In this document: positions 44,960-54,053 of the stretch, in pieces
Position numbering within the stretch: position 1 is the first letter of the stretch
How the letters are laid out: each line of letters starts with the position of its first letter
Source of the DNA: CBDHDJ01 sp965261645
Lineage (GTDB): Bacteria > Pseudomonadota > Alphaproteobacteria > SHVV01
Reading direction: 5' to 3'
Length of the DNA: 64,000 nt
Assembly: GCA_965261645.1 (NCBI GenBank)
Contig: CBDHDJ010000002.1
Span: 806,001-870,000, forward strand
Translations under genes and position numbers: made by a program
Notes under the pieces: generated by a model
Database searches by the model: none
Seen by the model: the letters and a program-made list of their open reading frames with translations, nothing else
Told to the model about the DNA's origin: nothing

Positions 44960-45814
44960 TCAATCGAGCGAGCAACTCACCTCGCCGATTCCATCAAAGA
45001 TCATCTTCGCGGTCGCGCCGCGCTGCATCTGCTGCGTCTTGGTGACCGAGCCGAGCAGGACATACTGCCCCACCTGGAGCGGCCGGCCGCGCTCGGCCTG
45101 GTGGTTAGCGGTCCACGCCAGCACGTTGAACGGATGGCCCATGGAACCAGGCGCCGATCCGACGCAGGGGCCGTCGAGATCGGCGGCGATGCCCGCGGCG
45201 ATCTCCCGGCCGTCGAACTCCATGCGGCCATGCAGGCTGCCCAGATCGAGATCGCGCCAGTCCGCCGTGCCTATGCCGAACACGCCACCGCTGTTGGCCG
45301 CGTTGTCGGCGTTGATGACCAGGCCCATATGGTGCCCCAAGGCCCGATATTCGATGCTCCAATCGACGATCTCGATTCCGGCCATGACCTCGCCGACGTA
45401 ATCGCCGATGGAATCCTTCGTGTAGGGCGCATCGCTCGCCGGGCACACCTGCGACATGCGGACGGCGACTTCGCACTCGACGTAGAGATCGCGGAAATCC
45501 TTCGCGTGCATATCGACGTGCTCGTGATAGACGTTGTAGATGATGCTGGTCGTCGGGTGAGGGATGCCGATGCCGTCCTCGCCGCCCCAGACCTCGCGGT
45601 TTTCGGCCGTTACCAGGCCGATCTTGACCCCGGTCTCGTTGCCCACAGCGAGGCCGCGCTCGCGCAGGAACGCGACCACGCCATCCTGGATCTTGTATGA
45701 ATCCTCCAATGTCACAGGATGCAATTCCGGATCGAGCGATTCGCCGAGAAATCTGTGGTTGAGACGCGCATTGCCGAAATGCTCGGTGGCCCGTTGGATG
45801 GCTGCATCGTCCAT
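44960..45814 (-). CDS. MhpD-family hydratase (2-keto-4-pentenoate hydratase-like)
   Basis: A 284-residue protein with the MhpD/fumarylacetoacetase-like pattern: YKIQDGVVAFLRERGLAVGN, ECEVAVRMSQVCP, GIEIVDWSIEYRAL, GSMGHPFNVLAWTAN and GQYVLLGSVTKTQQM. It probably hydrates or decarboxylates a 2-oxo-enoate. Directly upstream of its broken paralog in the same transcription unit, from an ATG preceded by AAATTCCGTAGGGGGAATGA. The start at 45814 is favoured by position. Confidence 0.87.
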   Translation of the reverse strand: MDDAAIQRATEHFGNARLNHRFLGESLDPELHPVTLEDSYKIQDGVVAFLRERGLAVGNETGVKIGLVTAENREVWGGEDGIGIPHPTTSIIYNVYHEHVDMHAKDFRDLYVECEVAVRMSQVCPASDAPYTKDSIGDYVGEVMAGIEIVDWSIEYRALGHHMGLVINADNAANSGGVFGIGTADWRDLDLGSLHGRMEFDGREIAAGIAADLDGPCVGSAPGSMGHPFNVLAWTANHQAERGRPLQVGQYVLLGSVTKTQQMQRGATAKMIFDGIGEVSCSLD

Positions 45815-45937
45815 GGCTCATTCCCCCTACGGAATTTTGGTTACGCGGTCGCGACAACGACCCGACCGGAAGTCAACTTCAGCTCAAGTCTCGAACGTTT
45901 AGCCGCCAGCGCGATGCTTGCAGTCGCGGGACTTCGC

Positions 45938-45969
45938 GCAGCCCCTGCGCCGAATTGTGCAGGGGCTGC
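45938..45969 (-). promoter_or_regulatory. Hairpin between the haem-oxygenase-like and hydratase genes
   Basis: An 11-bp perfect inverted repeat, GCAGCCCCTGC (45938-45948) and GCAGGGGCTGC (45959-45969), with a 10-base loop. It is downstream of the gene ending at 45982 and upstream of the gene starting at 45814, both on the reverse strand. There is no T-run, so it may be a processing or pause site. Confidence 0.5.
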
Positions 45970-45981
45970 CTGTATCAGTGC

Positions 45982-46758
45982 CTATTCGGCGGCGAGGTGG
46001 ATCGCCTCACGCTCGGGATAAAACGCCTGCGGCAACGCAACATCGGCCGCCCGGAAGACGCCGTCCCAGGCCTCCCAGACCCGGTCCCGCGCGTACGTGC
46101 AGAGATTGTAGAACTCCTGCCGCCGCTCGGGCGTATCGGCGTAGGTGCGAACGAGCTTGCGGCCTTCCTCGACATGCTCGATGTCGCCCTCGATATGGAC
46201 GATGAAGATGTCGAGGTCCTTGTCGGTGAAGGCGAAGTTCTTCTTCAGGCCGGCGACGAGCCTGATGTAGAAATCGGGCAAGAGCCCTTCGCCGCCGACC
46301 ATGCCGGCCGCCATGGCAAACTCTGGTTTGTTCCACACGCCCATCCGGGCGAGGTCTTCCAACGCCTCTTGGAGCTGGGGATGGGGCTGGAGCGTCCCGT
46401 CCTTGTTGGCCGTCTCGACCTCAGCGCGGTTGTACCCGCACGCCTCGGCGAAATCGAGGGCGATGACGTAGTGCGCCGCGTAGCCACAACGCTCCTCGGT
46501 TTCCTCGTCGATCAGGTTTTCCATGATCGCGGTGCGCGCGTCGCGGTCCATGTGCCCCATCAGGGCGCCGCCGATGCAACGCACACTGTGATTGTAATAA
46601 AACATCATCTGGTAGCAGACCTGGCTGATCTGCTCCTTCGTGATCTCCCCCCGCTCCAACCGGTCGAGGAAGGGGAGGACCGAGATGCGGCGTTCGTTCA
46701 CCATGTCGGTGATGATCTCGACGTATTCGTCCGCAGTCATGTCTCGCGTGACATCCAT
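45982..46758 (-). CDS. Haem-oxygenase-like iron-containing redox protein (TenA/PqqC-like)
   Basis: A 258-residue all-helical protein. Residues suggesting a diiron carboxylate site are Glu in LIDEETEERCGYAAHY and Glu/His in FIVHIEGDIEHVEEGRK, a common pattern of haem-oxygenase-like diiron oxidases and the PqqC/TenA family. These perform oxidative reactions on small molecules. It is the only such enzyme in the window and sits beside the ring-hydrolysing genes; it may be a catabolic oxidase. AAGGAGC precedes the start. Confidence 0.75.
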   Translation of the reverse strand: MDVTRDMTADEYVEIITDMVNERRISVLPFLDRLERGEITKEQISQVCYQMMFYYNHSVRCIGGALMGHMDRDARTAIMENLIDEETEERCGYAAHYVIALDFAEACGYNRAEVETANKDGTLQPHPQLQEALEDLARMGVWNKPEFAMAAGMVGGEGLLPDFYIRLVAGLKKNFAFTDKDLDIFIVHIEGDIEHVEEGRKLVRTYADTPERRQEFYNLCTYARDRVWEAWDGVFRAADVALPQAFYPEREAIHLAAE

Positions 46759-47095
46759 GATGGGGCTCCTTCCCAGTCAGCCATAGAGAAACCAAAAGCC
46801 GGAATCTGGTGACGATCATAACCCAAAGGGCAGCGTGCGGGATGCAAAAAAATTTTGGGGCGCCGACCACTCGCGCGAAGCGAATTTCACGGCCCACGGC
46901 GCGGTTTGGCGTCCCGGCGCCGCGAGGTATGCGCAAAATATGGTAGTTAGGCGCTATTTGGCATACTACATTGTGTGGTGTAGCGGCTTGTGCCCTTGCC
47001 TCCGTCCTCGTGACAAAGGGATTCGGTATGCCCTTGCGGGTGTGAACGGCGGGCGTGCCCATCCGTGCGGTGGCCCGGAAATCTTGAGTGGTGCG

Positions 47096-48058
47096 GTGGC
47101 GTTTAGACGGTTGCGAAGGGCGGGCCCTTACGACATTTCCCGCGTTGATCGGCGTCCCTTCGGACGTGCCGGCGCCGGCGCTCTTGCCGTCGCGCTGATG
47201 ATCCTAGGTCTGAGCGGTTGCGGCATGATCCGGGACAGCTACTCCGCTGTCCTGGACGCGTTGAAGGGGAGCGCCCCATCCGAAACCGGCACCCAAGCCG
47301 ACATGGCCAAGCCGGCGAATACGGCTAGCAAGCCTCAGCTCGTCAATCTGTCGGAAGAGGAAATCGCGGAAATCGAGAGATTGACGGAATCGCTGGCGTC
47401 GCAGGAGGACTTGGCGGAGGTCGATGATCGGCTGGCCCGGTTGGAAGGGCAGCTGGTGAGGCTGGCCGGCCAGGTCGGTATCCTGCGCGCAGAGTTTCAG
47501 AAGGATCGACCGCAAATCTATCGCCTGCTCGGTGTCGAGGAGGACATTCGCCAGCTGCTTTACAGGGTCTCGACATTGACGGGTGAGCCACTGGTTTCGA
47601 ACTCGTCCGTATTCAAGGCGCCGAAAACCGCTCCGACCATGGGTGCGATAGAGCCGGTCGACGAGGAACCCCAAGCGGTCGAATCTGCACCGGCTGAGGA
47701 GACACCTGAATCCACCGCCGAGCCGGTGCAGACCGCCGCCGCGGTCCCTACGGAGGGTGCCGGCAGCGAGCCCGATGCGGCCGCTCCGTCCACGCCCGAT
47801 GAGTTCGGCGTTCACTTGGCGTCCTATCGCCGCAAGGACTCCGCCCAGAGCGGATGGAATCAGCTTCGCAAGGCCCACCCCGATGTGCTTGACGACCTTG
47901 AGTTCCGCCTCGAAGAGGTCGAGCTGGCCGATCGGGGCTTGTTTTATCGCTTGAAGGCCGGCCCATTGGCAGGCGTCGAGGAGGCGCGTCGGATTTGCGA
48001 TATCTTGACGACGCGGCAGGTCTTTTGCGTCGTCACGCTCTTCAACGGCGCGTCATAG
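47096..48058 (+). CDS. SPOR-domain lipoprotein
   Basis: A protein of about 320 residues. The start is uncertain; GTG 47096 gives a basic N-terminus and a lipoprotein signal (GALAVALMILGLSGC), the Cys being the likely lipid attachment site. A Pro/Glu-rich linker with a coiled-coil (EIERLTESLASQEDLAEVDD) leads to a C-terminal SPOR domain (FGVHLASYRRKDSAQSGW to VTLFNGAS), which binds denuded glycan strands at the division septum. So it acts in the periplasm anchored to a membrane. The long open frame upstream to 46835 is not supported. Confidence 0.72.
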   Translation: MAFRRLRRAGPYDISRVDRRPFGRAGAGALAVALMILGLSGCGMIRDSYSAVLDALKGSAPSETGTQADMAKPANTASKPQLVNLSEEEIAEIERLTESLASQEDLAEVDDRLARLEGQLVRLAGQVGILRAEFQKDRPQIYRLLGVEEDIRQLLYRVSTLTGEPLVSNSSVFKAPKTAPTMGAIEPVDEEPQAVESAPAEETPESTAEPVQTAAAVPTEGAGSEPDAAAPSTPDEFGVHLASYRRKDSAQSGWNQLRKAHPDVLDDLEFRLEEVELADRGLFYRLKAGPLAGVEEARRICDILTTRQVFCVVTLFNGAS

Positions 48059-48240
48059 ACAGGGCGGCCGCGGCCGGGACTGCCCCGCACAGCCTGGCAA
48101 CGGGCCTGTGACAATCCTCTTGTGCCCGTATGTGAGGCGTTCTAACGTCTCGGGAACCCAACGAGTGTACGATCAGCTGGGCGATTCGGCTTGTGATCGA
48201 GCACTTTGCATGACGCCGACCTCGCGAAAGGGGTGACACG

Positions 48241-49518
48241 ATGGGCGACCTCAGCGATCTCACTTGGCCCGCGACGGATTTTAGCCGCGTACCTTACGGT
48301 GTGTTCACCGATCCAGACGTCTTCGAAATGGAACAGGAGCGCATCTGGAAGGGTGAGGTGTGGACCTATCTCGCGCTTGAAGCCGAGATCCCCAACCCCG
48401 GCGATTTCCTCGTCACCTATTGCGGTGACACGCCGGTCGTTGTGAATCGGGCCGAGGACGGCTCGATCCGCGCCTGGGTCAACCGTTGCGCCCATCGCGG
48501 CACCATGGTGGTGCGCGAGCCGCGCGGCAACCGAACCACTCATACCTGCGTCTATCACCACTGGTGCTATGACCTCGAAGGCAACCTGATCGGCGTGCCG
48601 TTCCAGAAGGGCTCGCAAGGCCAGGGCGGCATGCCCGCGAGCTTCAACAAAGCAGACCACGGGCTTCAGAAATACCGGGTCGCGACCTATCGGGGCGCGA
48701 TCTTCGGCACCTCGAGCGCCGCCGTCGAGCCCTTGGAGGAGTATCTCGACAAGCCCATGCTCGAGTTCCTCGATTACATGTTCCGCAAACCCATCGTGAT
48801 ACTGGGTTACATGCGCCAGCGCATGCCGGCCAACTGGAAGGTCTACTGGGAGAATTTGAACGACGGCTATCACGCCGGTCTCCTGCACCAGCTCCCCGTC
48901 ATCTTCGGCATCCATCGCATCACCCAGGAGGGCGCGATGGTGATGGACAAGCGCAAGCGCCACGAAGCCTGTTACGTGGCCTATGACAGCGACGACGAGG
49001 ACGTCGTGAAAGAGGGCTACGGTGATAGCCAGCGCGGCGCGGAAATCGAGGATGCGTTGAAGCTCCAGGACCCCTGCATCGTCGACTGGCGCGACGAGAT
49101 GAACGACGGGCGGATCCTCAACATGATGAGCATCTTCCCGAGTGTGCTGTTCCAGCAGCTGTCGAACACCCTGGCGACGCGCCAGATCCGGCCCAAGAAC
49201 GCGAACGAGTTCGAGCTCTACTGGACCTATTTCGGCTATGAAGACGACGATGCCGCGCTCCGCAAGATGCGCATGCAACAGGCCAACCTGGTCGGCCCGG
49301 CGGGTCTCATCTCGCTCGAGGACGGCGAATCGGGCGTGCTCATCCAGCGCGTCGTTCACCGCCAGCGCGAGAATCACTCGGTGATTGCCATGGGCGGCGA
49401 TGGTCCGATCGACGATCAGTACAACCTGGTGACCGAGGTGTGCATCCGCGGGTTCTGGAAGAACTACTGCGAGTATATGGGGTTCTCGACCGCGGCGACG
49501 GCCAAGGCGGCGGAGTAG
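48241..49518 (+). CDS. Rieske aromatic-ring-hydroxylating oxygenase large subunit (A)
   Basis: A 425-residue oxygenase, ATG 48241 with GAAAGGGGTG upstream. The Rieske iron-sulphur cluster is CAHRGTMVVREP with HTCVYHHWCYDLEGN; the mononuclear iron site is ENLNDGYHAGLLHQL. N-terminus MGDLSDLTWPATDFSRVPYG is shared with the genes at 50301 and 24675, so these three are one subfamily. It adds oxygen to an aromatic or related ring with electrons from a reductase encoded elsewhere. A terminator follows at 49555. Confidence 0.93.
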   Translation: MGDLSDLTWPATDFSRVPYGVFTDPDVFEMEQERIWKGEVWTYLALEAEIPNPGDFLVTYCGDTPVVVNRAEDGSIRAWVNRCAHRGTMVVREPRGNRTTHTCVYHHWCYDLEGNLIGVPFQKGSQGQGGMPASFNKADHGLQKYRVATYRGAIFGTSSAAVEPLEEYLDKPMLEFLDYMFRKPIVILGYMRQRMPANWKVYWENLNDGYHAGLLHQLPVIFGIHRITQEGAMVMDKRKRHEACYVAYDSDDEDVVKEGYGDSQRGAEIEDALKLQDPCIVDWRDEMNDGRILNMMSIFPSVLFQQLSNTLATRQIRPKNANEFELYWTYFGYEDDDAALRKMRMQQANLVGPAGLISLEDGESGVLIQRVVHRQRENHSVIAMGGDGPIDDQYNLVTEVCIRGFWKNYCEYMGFSTAATAKAAE

Positions 49519-49554
49519 GCGAAGCGCCCTCGTCACATCCCTTTCGTTGACAGA

Positions 49555-49590
49555 AAAACCCCCTTCGGCCGTCCGAAGGGGGTTTTGTTT
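49555..49590 (+). terminator. Rho-independent terminator, bidirectional
   Basis: Perfect 14-bp arms AAAACCCCCTTCGG (49555-49568) and CCGAAGGGGGTTTT (49573-49586) with a 4-base loop, followed by GTTT. Between convergent Rieske and VOC genes, so it can serve both directions. Confidence 0.92.
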
Positions 49591-49606
49591 GCGCCCCGGT
49601 CCGCGC

Positions 49607-50065
49607 TCAATAGCGCGCGATGAACTCGATGTTGATGCCGTCGGCATCGTGCATGTAGACCGAGGAGAGCAGCGGCCGGCCATCGACGTCCATGTTGAGG
49701 ATCTTGTTGTAGGTCTCGAAGCCGAGCTTCTGGGCCTCCTCGACCGCGGCCTCGACGTTGTCGACGTTGAGCGCGATGTGCGCGAAGCCGATATCGCACG
49801 GCCGTCCCTTCATTCTCTTGCGGTCTTTGGTCTCGAAATATTCGAGCAGTTCGACCTCGTGGCCGCCCGGCGCCCGCAGATACGCCATCTTGACCGCCGC
49901 GTCTTCGACCCCGGTCAGGGTCTGGATCGCGTCGCAGTCGTCCACGATTTCGTTGCTCAACACCTCGTAGCCCAAGAGATCGGTGAACACCTTGATGGTG
50001 CGCTCGATGTCGGAGACCGTGAACGCCGTGTGATCGGTTCCCACAACCTTGAAATTCGCCATCAT
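49607..50065 (-). CDS. VOC-superfamily protein (glyoxalase/extradiol-dioxygenase-like)
   Basis: A 152-residue single VOC module from ATG 50065, chosen because GGGAGG lies before it; the longer open frame upstream has no support. Sequence: MMANFKVVGTDHTAFTVSDI, DLLGYEVLSNEI, GFAHIALNVDNVEAAVEEA and DGINIEFIARY. Candidate metal ligands are His (TDHTAF), His (FAHIAL) and Glu (NIEFIA), fitting the usual VOC set. Likely a small isomerase, glyoxalase or dioxygenase; the exact type is open. Confidence 0.8.
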   Translation of the reverse strand: MMANFKVVGTDHTAFTVSDIERTIKVFTDLLGYEVLSNEIVDDCDAIQTLTGVEDAAVKMAYLRAPGGHEVELLEYFETKDRKRMKGRPCDIGFAHIALNVDNVEAAVEEAQKLGFETYNKILNMDVDGRPLLSSVYMHDADGINIEFIARY

Positions 50066-50300
50066 CGCCTCCCATTTCGCCGGGTCGATAGTCGCCGGGC
50101 GGGGGTGTTTCTTGCGAAGCCCCGATGAGCTTCCCACGCCGGTCGGGTTGGCGCAAGATGCCCCCGTTCGCCGTGGATCAGCGCGGGCCCCGCACCCACG
50201 GGACAACACCGTTGTGGCGCCCGGTTGGGCGGCCTAAGATGCGCGGTTGAAGGCAGCATCCCGCCCCCGGGCGGGCGGCGCCACAAATGGGGACCGCAAC

Positions 50301-51596
50301 ATGGGTGATGGCAAGGATCTGATCTGGCCGGCGGCGGATTTCACCGCTGTGCCCTTCGAAGTGTTCAACGATCCTGATCTCCACCGGATCGAGCAGAAGA
50401 TGATCTTTCAGGGTCCGGTGTGGAACTTCCTTTGCCTCGATGTGGAGATCCCCAAGCCGGGCGATTTCAAGGTCGTCTATGTCGGCGACACGGCGGTCGT
50501 GGTCAATCGCGGCGAGGATGGCGAGATATATTCCTTCGTCAACCGCTGCGCCCACCGCGGCGCCATGGTCGTGCGCGACCAATTCGGCAATGCCGACGAG
50601 CACACCTGCGTCTACCACCGCTGGGTTTACGACCATCAGGGCAATCTGAAGTTCGTGCCGTTCCTGCGCGGTATCAAGGGCAAGGGCGGCATGCCCGAGA
50701 GCTTCAAGCGCGAGGACCACGGGTTGCAGATGCTCAAGGTCGGGCGTCGCCGCCACGTCGTCTACGGCTCGTTCGACCCCAACGTCGAGCCCCTCGAGGA
50801 GTATCTTGGCGAGCCCTGCCTCAAATATCTCGACCGGCTGTTCGCCCGCGAGCCCGAGGTGATGGGCTATATGCGCCAGCGCTTCTCGTGCAACTGGAAG
50901 GTCTTCTGGGAGAATCTCAACGATGGCTGGCACGCCGGACTTCTGCACCAGCTGCCGGTCGTTTTCGGGCTGCACCGCATGACCCAGGAGACCGACATGC
51001 ACCTCGATAAATGGGGGCGGCACTCGGTGTTCTATGTCACGCAGGACAGCGACACGGTTGAAGATGTGATCGAGAGCTATGGAGAGACGGGACTTTATGA
51101 CGGCGCGCTCAAGTTCAACGACCCGACGCTGCTCGACGAGCGCCGCGAGTTCGTCGACGACGAGAAGCCGCTCAGCATCGCGACCATGACCACCTTCCCC
51201 TCGACCTTCTATCTCCAGCTTCAGAACACGGTGATGGTGCGTCAGATCCGGCCCAAGCACTCGGGTGATTTCGAGCTCAACTGGACCTATTTCGGCTACA
51301 AGGACGACGATGCCGAGCTCCGCGCCATGCGCCAGCAGCAGATCGCCTGGTTCGGCCCCGGCGGCTACATCTCGATGGAGGACACCGAGGCGGGCGCCCT
51401 CGTGCAGCGCGGCATCCGCAACGAGAAGGGAACCCATTCCTACATCGCCATGGGCGGCGACGGTCCCATCGAGCCCCAGGACCATCTGATCACCGAGGTC
51501 GCGATCCGCGGCTCGTGGCGCTACTACGCGCACCTCATGGGCTTCAAGGCTGAGGGCGAGGCGGTGGAATTGCCGCTGCCGACTGCGGCGGAATAG
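50301..51596 (+). CDS. Rieske aromatic-ring-hydroxylating oxygenase large subunit (B)
   Basis: A 431-residue oxygenase with start MGDGKDLIWPAADFTAVPFE. Rieske cluster: NRCAHRGAMVVRD and HTCVYHRWVYDHQGN; iron site: ENLNDGWHAGLLHQL. It is closest to gene A at 48241 and the broken gene at 24675 (shared MRQRF, DGxHAGLLHQLP and QNTVMVRQIRPKHSGDFELN). The start at 50301 has GGGGACCGC upstream. The small subunit gene follows 7 bases later, and a cupin gene follows that, indicating one operon. Confidence 0.92.
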   Translation: MGDGKDLIWPAADFTAVPFEVFNDPDLHRIEQKMIFQGPVWNFLCLDVEIPKPGDFKVVYVGDTAVVVNRGEDGEIYSFVNRCAHRGAMVVRDQFGNADEHTCVYHRWVYDHQGNLKFVPFLRGIKGKGGMPESFKREDHGLQMLKVGRRRHVVYGSFDPNVEPLEEYLGEPCLKYLDRLFAREPEVMGYMRQRFSCNWKVFWENLNDGWHAGLLHQLPVVFGLHRMTQETDMHLDKWGRHSVFYVTQDSDTVEDVIESYGETGLYDGALKFNDPTLLDERREFVDDEKPLSIATMTTFPSTFYLQLQNTVMVRQIRPKHSGDFELNWTYFGYKDDDAELRAMRQQQIAWFGPGGYISMEDTEAGALVQRGIRNEKGTHSYIAMGGDGPIEPQDHLITEVAIRGSWRYYAHLMGFKAEGEAVELPLPTAAE

Positions 51597-51603
51597 GAGA
51601 GCG

Positions 51604-52119
51604 GTGATGGCCAAGAAGGCGCAGAAAAAGAATGGTGCGAGCCGCGTGCCGAGCGAGGTCCGCGACGCCATCTCGGACCTCATGGCGGATTACATCCAGG
51701 TCTTGGACGACTATCGCTTGGAGGAATGGCCGGACTTTTTCGTCGATGACTGCCTCTATCGCATCATCCCGCGGGAGAACCTGTTCAAGGATCCGCCCTT
51801 CGCCATCGTCCACAGCCAGGGCCGGCCGCAGCTTCTCGACCGCATCATGATCATCCGCAACTGCCTGGTGTTCTCCAAGCGCTACGACCGCCATGTGGTG
51901 AGCAACCTCTCGATCAAGCCGGGAGAAAACGGCGGCTATCGCATGTATGCCAACTACCTGGTCGGCGTGACCGACGTTCTCGACGGCACCTCGACCCTGT
52001 TCAGCGCCGGCAAGTACGATGGACAGGTGATGATGGTGGACGATGAGGCTAAGTTCAAGCAGCTCGACGTGATCATCGACACCTATTGCATCGACAAGCA
52101 GGTCGCGATCCCGCTTTGA
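51604..52119 (+). CDS. Ring-hydroxylating oxygenase small subunit
   Basis: A 171-residue protein of the SnoaL-like ring-hydroxylating beta-subunit family (VRDAISDLMADYIQVLDDYR, EWPDFFVDDCLYRIIPRENL, FKQLDVIIDTYCID). It binds no cofactor and stabilises the large-subunit trimer. Located between large subunit B and the cupin gene, with GAGAGCGG upstream; start may be at 51604 or 51607. Confidence 0.85.
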   Translation: MMAKKAQKKNGASRVPSEVRDAISDLMADYIQVLDDYRLEEWPDFFVDDCLYRIIPRENLFKDPPFAIVHSQGRPQLLDRIMIIRNCLVFSKRYDRHVVSNLSIKPGENGGYRMYANYLVGVTDVLDGTSTLFSAGKYDGQVMMVDDEAKFKQLDVIIDTYCIDKQVAIPL

Positions 52120-52135
52120 CCCAAAGGCACACTCG

Positions 52136-52669
52136 ATGGCTGTGAAGTCCAGCGCGAAACAGGTGCCACAGGCCCTGACAACGCTCGATATCGCTCTACC
52201 ACCGGAGGCGGCGGCTGAGCTCGTGTTCGACCCCGATCTCGAGGACGAACGCGTGTGGGTTCCGTTGGCGGAAAATGTGTGGTCCCGGCCGCTTTTGTTC
52301 AACGTTGTCCAGGGGACATGGGTCAATCTCACCAAGGCGGTGGGCGAGGGCGTGGTGAGCCGGCACCGCCATCCCGCGCCGGTCACGGGTTACACGCTGG
52401 CTGGTACATGGGGCTATCTCGAACATGATTGGACTGCCCGCGCCGGCACCTTCCTTTACGAGCCGGCGGGTGAGACGCACACGCTCGTGGTCCGCCCCGA
52501 GGAGGGTCACATGCTGACGCTCTTCCATAGCATGGGACCGATCATCTACGTCGATGAGAAGGGCGAGCAGGTGGGCTACGATGACGTGTTCACGCGGCTC
52601 GACAGGTGCAAGGCCCATTACCGGGCCAATGGGCTCGGCGACGAGGCGGCGATGCGCCTCATCCGCTAG
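52136..52669 (+). CDS. Cupin dioxygenase, 2,4'-dihydroxyacetophenone dioxygenase-like
   Basis: A 177-residue cupin with metal ligands in the usual order: His in SRHRHPAPVTGYTL, Glu in LYEPAGETHTLV and His downstream of it. LPPEAAAELVFDPDLEDERV and GTWGYLEHDW match the 2,4'-dihydroxyacetophenone dioxygenase family, which cleaves a C-C bond next to a ring with Fe2+ and O2. It probably acts after the Rieske enzyme encoded upstream. ATG at 52136 is 16 bases after the previous stop. Confidence 0.85.
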   Translation: MAVKSSAKQVPQALTTLDIALPPEAAAELVFDPDLEDERVWVPLAENVWSRPLLFNVVQGTWVNLTKAVGEGVVSRHRHPAPVTGYTLAGTWGYLEHDWTARAGTFLYEPAGETHTLVVRPEEGHMLTLFHSMGPIIYVDEKGEQVGYDDVFTRLDRCKAHYRANGLGDEAAMRLIR

Positions 52670-52717
52670 CGCCCGTGGCGCCGCTTTAACTCAAGAATTA
52701 CCGCCCGGCGCGACAGC

Positions 52718-53962
52718 CTATTCGGCTGCAAGGCGCTGTGGTCTGCGCCGTCCCGCGGCCTTCTTGGGCTTGGCCGTCACGCGCTTGCGGTGCGCCTTCT
52801 TTCGCCCGAACATCGTCTCGGCATAGTAGCGCAGGAAGTTGTGGACGTTCTCATCGACGTTCGCGAAGGGGCCCGGCTGGAAGCGCGAGGAGCGGATCGT
52901 GCGTTGCTGCGAGCGCATGATCTCCTGGTCTTCTTCGACGAAGAGCTCGACGAAATGGTGCGCCGCCGCGACCTTTCGCTTGAAGTCCTTGCGCTTGAAG
53001 AACTCGGCCGGGAACAGCGCGTAGATGGTGAACCTGCAGCGGTCCACCGAGAGCGGCCAGATGTTGAAGCTCCACACCGTATCGGCGCGCGCCATGAGGT
53101 GGTTGTTGGGGAAGGCGAAATTGAGGCATGAAAAGCGCTCATCGACGTCGAGCCACGGCATGACGCCGAACAGGGTATGGCTGCCCTCCGTCGTGATCGG
53201 CGCCTCGAAGACCGAGCTGGAATAACCTTTCTTCCTGATGTTGAAGGGCAGGTAGATCTGTGGCGGCATGTTGGCGCCGAAGGTGTTGTAGTGCACGATC
53301 TGAACGTGCTGCGGGTCGATGTCATTCTCGACCAGAAGCTTCCAGTTGCAATCGAATTCCGCCTCGTACTTGTCGGCCATCCGGCAGCGCTGCTGTTGGA
53401 GCATGCCGAAGTCGCGCTCGGTCTCCTTCATCGCCTCTGACAAGGGCGCCGCCTTGGGGTCGAAATTGACGTAGATCCAGCCTTGCCAGGTGTCGCAGCG
53501 CAGCGGCCCCATCCGGCAGTCGGCGAAGTCGAAGTTCTTGACCGTGTCCATATAGGGCGCGTTCAGGAGCTTGCCTTCGAGATCGTAGGTCCAGTTGTGA
53601 TACGGGCAGGTGAACTGCTTGGCGTTGCCGTGGCCGCGCGCGACCTCCACGCCGCGGTGGCGGCAGACGTTGGAGAGCGCGTTGATCTGGCCCAGCCGGT
53701 CCCGCACCACGAGCACGGGCTCGTCCATGACCCGGAAGGTGAGGTAATCGCCCGGCTTTTCGATCTCCTCCTCGCGCCCCGCCACGAGCCATTCCTTCAT
53801 GAAGATCTTGTCCTTCTCCATCTCGTACACCTCTTGTGAGGTGTAGACATAGGCGGGCAAGTGGCGGGCACGATCGGTCGCTCGCAAGGTGGGCGCAATG
53901 CCCTCGCCGATCTCAAGCTTGGGCGCGATCGCCGCTTCGTAGGCGTTTTTTCTGGCTGCCAT
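52718..53962 (-). CDS. Rieske oxygenase large subunit (C), different subfamily
   Basis: A 414-residue oxygenase: Rieske cluster CRHRGVEVARGHGNAKQ with FTCPYHNWTYDLEG and iron site ENDIDPQHVQIVHYNTFG. N-terminus (MAARKNAYEAAIAPKLEIGE) and C-terminus are unlike genes A and B; it groups with the gene at 54054. The C-terminus is basic (KKAHRKRVTAKPKKAAGRR). No small subunit is adjacent. It reads in reverse and converges with the cupin gene. Confidence 0.92.
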   Translation of the reverse strand: MAARKNAYEAAIAPKLEIGEGIAPTLRATDRARHLPAYVYTSQEVYEMEKDKIFMKEWLVAGREEEIEKPGDYLTFRVMDEPVLVVRDRLGQINALSNVCRHRGVEVARGHGNAKQFTCPYHNWTYDLEGKLLNAPYMDTVKNFDFADCRMGPLRCDTWQGWIYVNFDPKAAPLSEAMKETERDFGMLQQQRCRMADKYEAEFDCNWKLLVENDIDPQHVQIVHYNTFGANMPPQIYLPFNIRKKGYSSSVFEAPITTEGSHTLFGVMPWLDVDERFSCLNFAFPNNHLMARADTVWSFNIWPLSVDRCRFTIYALFPAEFFKRKDFKRKVAAAHHFVELFVEEDQEIMRSQQRTIRSSRFQPGPFANVDENVHNFLRYYAETMFGRKKAHRKRVTAKPKKAAGRRRPQRLAAE

Positions 53963-54053
53963 CTGTGTCTCCCCTCGTTCCCCGCGTCGCCGCGTGGGCC
54001 GCGGCCGATATCGCGGCTAGTCCCGGCGGTGCGTTAATTGACCGGTCCGTCGG

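Noticed and set aside
46835..47095. Long N-terminal extension of the SPOR lipoprotein
   Set aside because: No coding character and it would place the signal peptide internally.
48142..49683. A 513-codon reverse frame over Rieske gene A
   Set aside because: Antisense shadow; forward strand has Rieske and iron-site motifs and a terminator in the right place.
50178..51683. A 501-codon reverse frame over Rieske gene B
   Set aside because: Antisense shadow of a convincing oxygenase gene.
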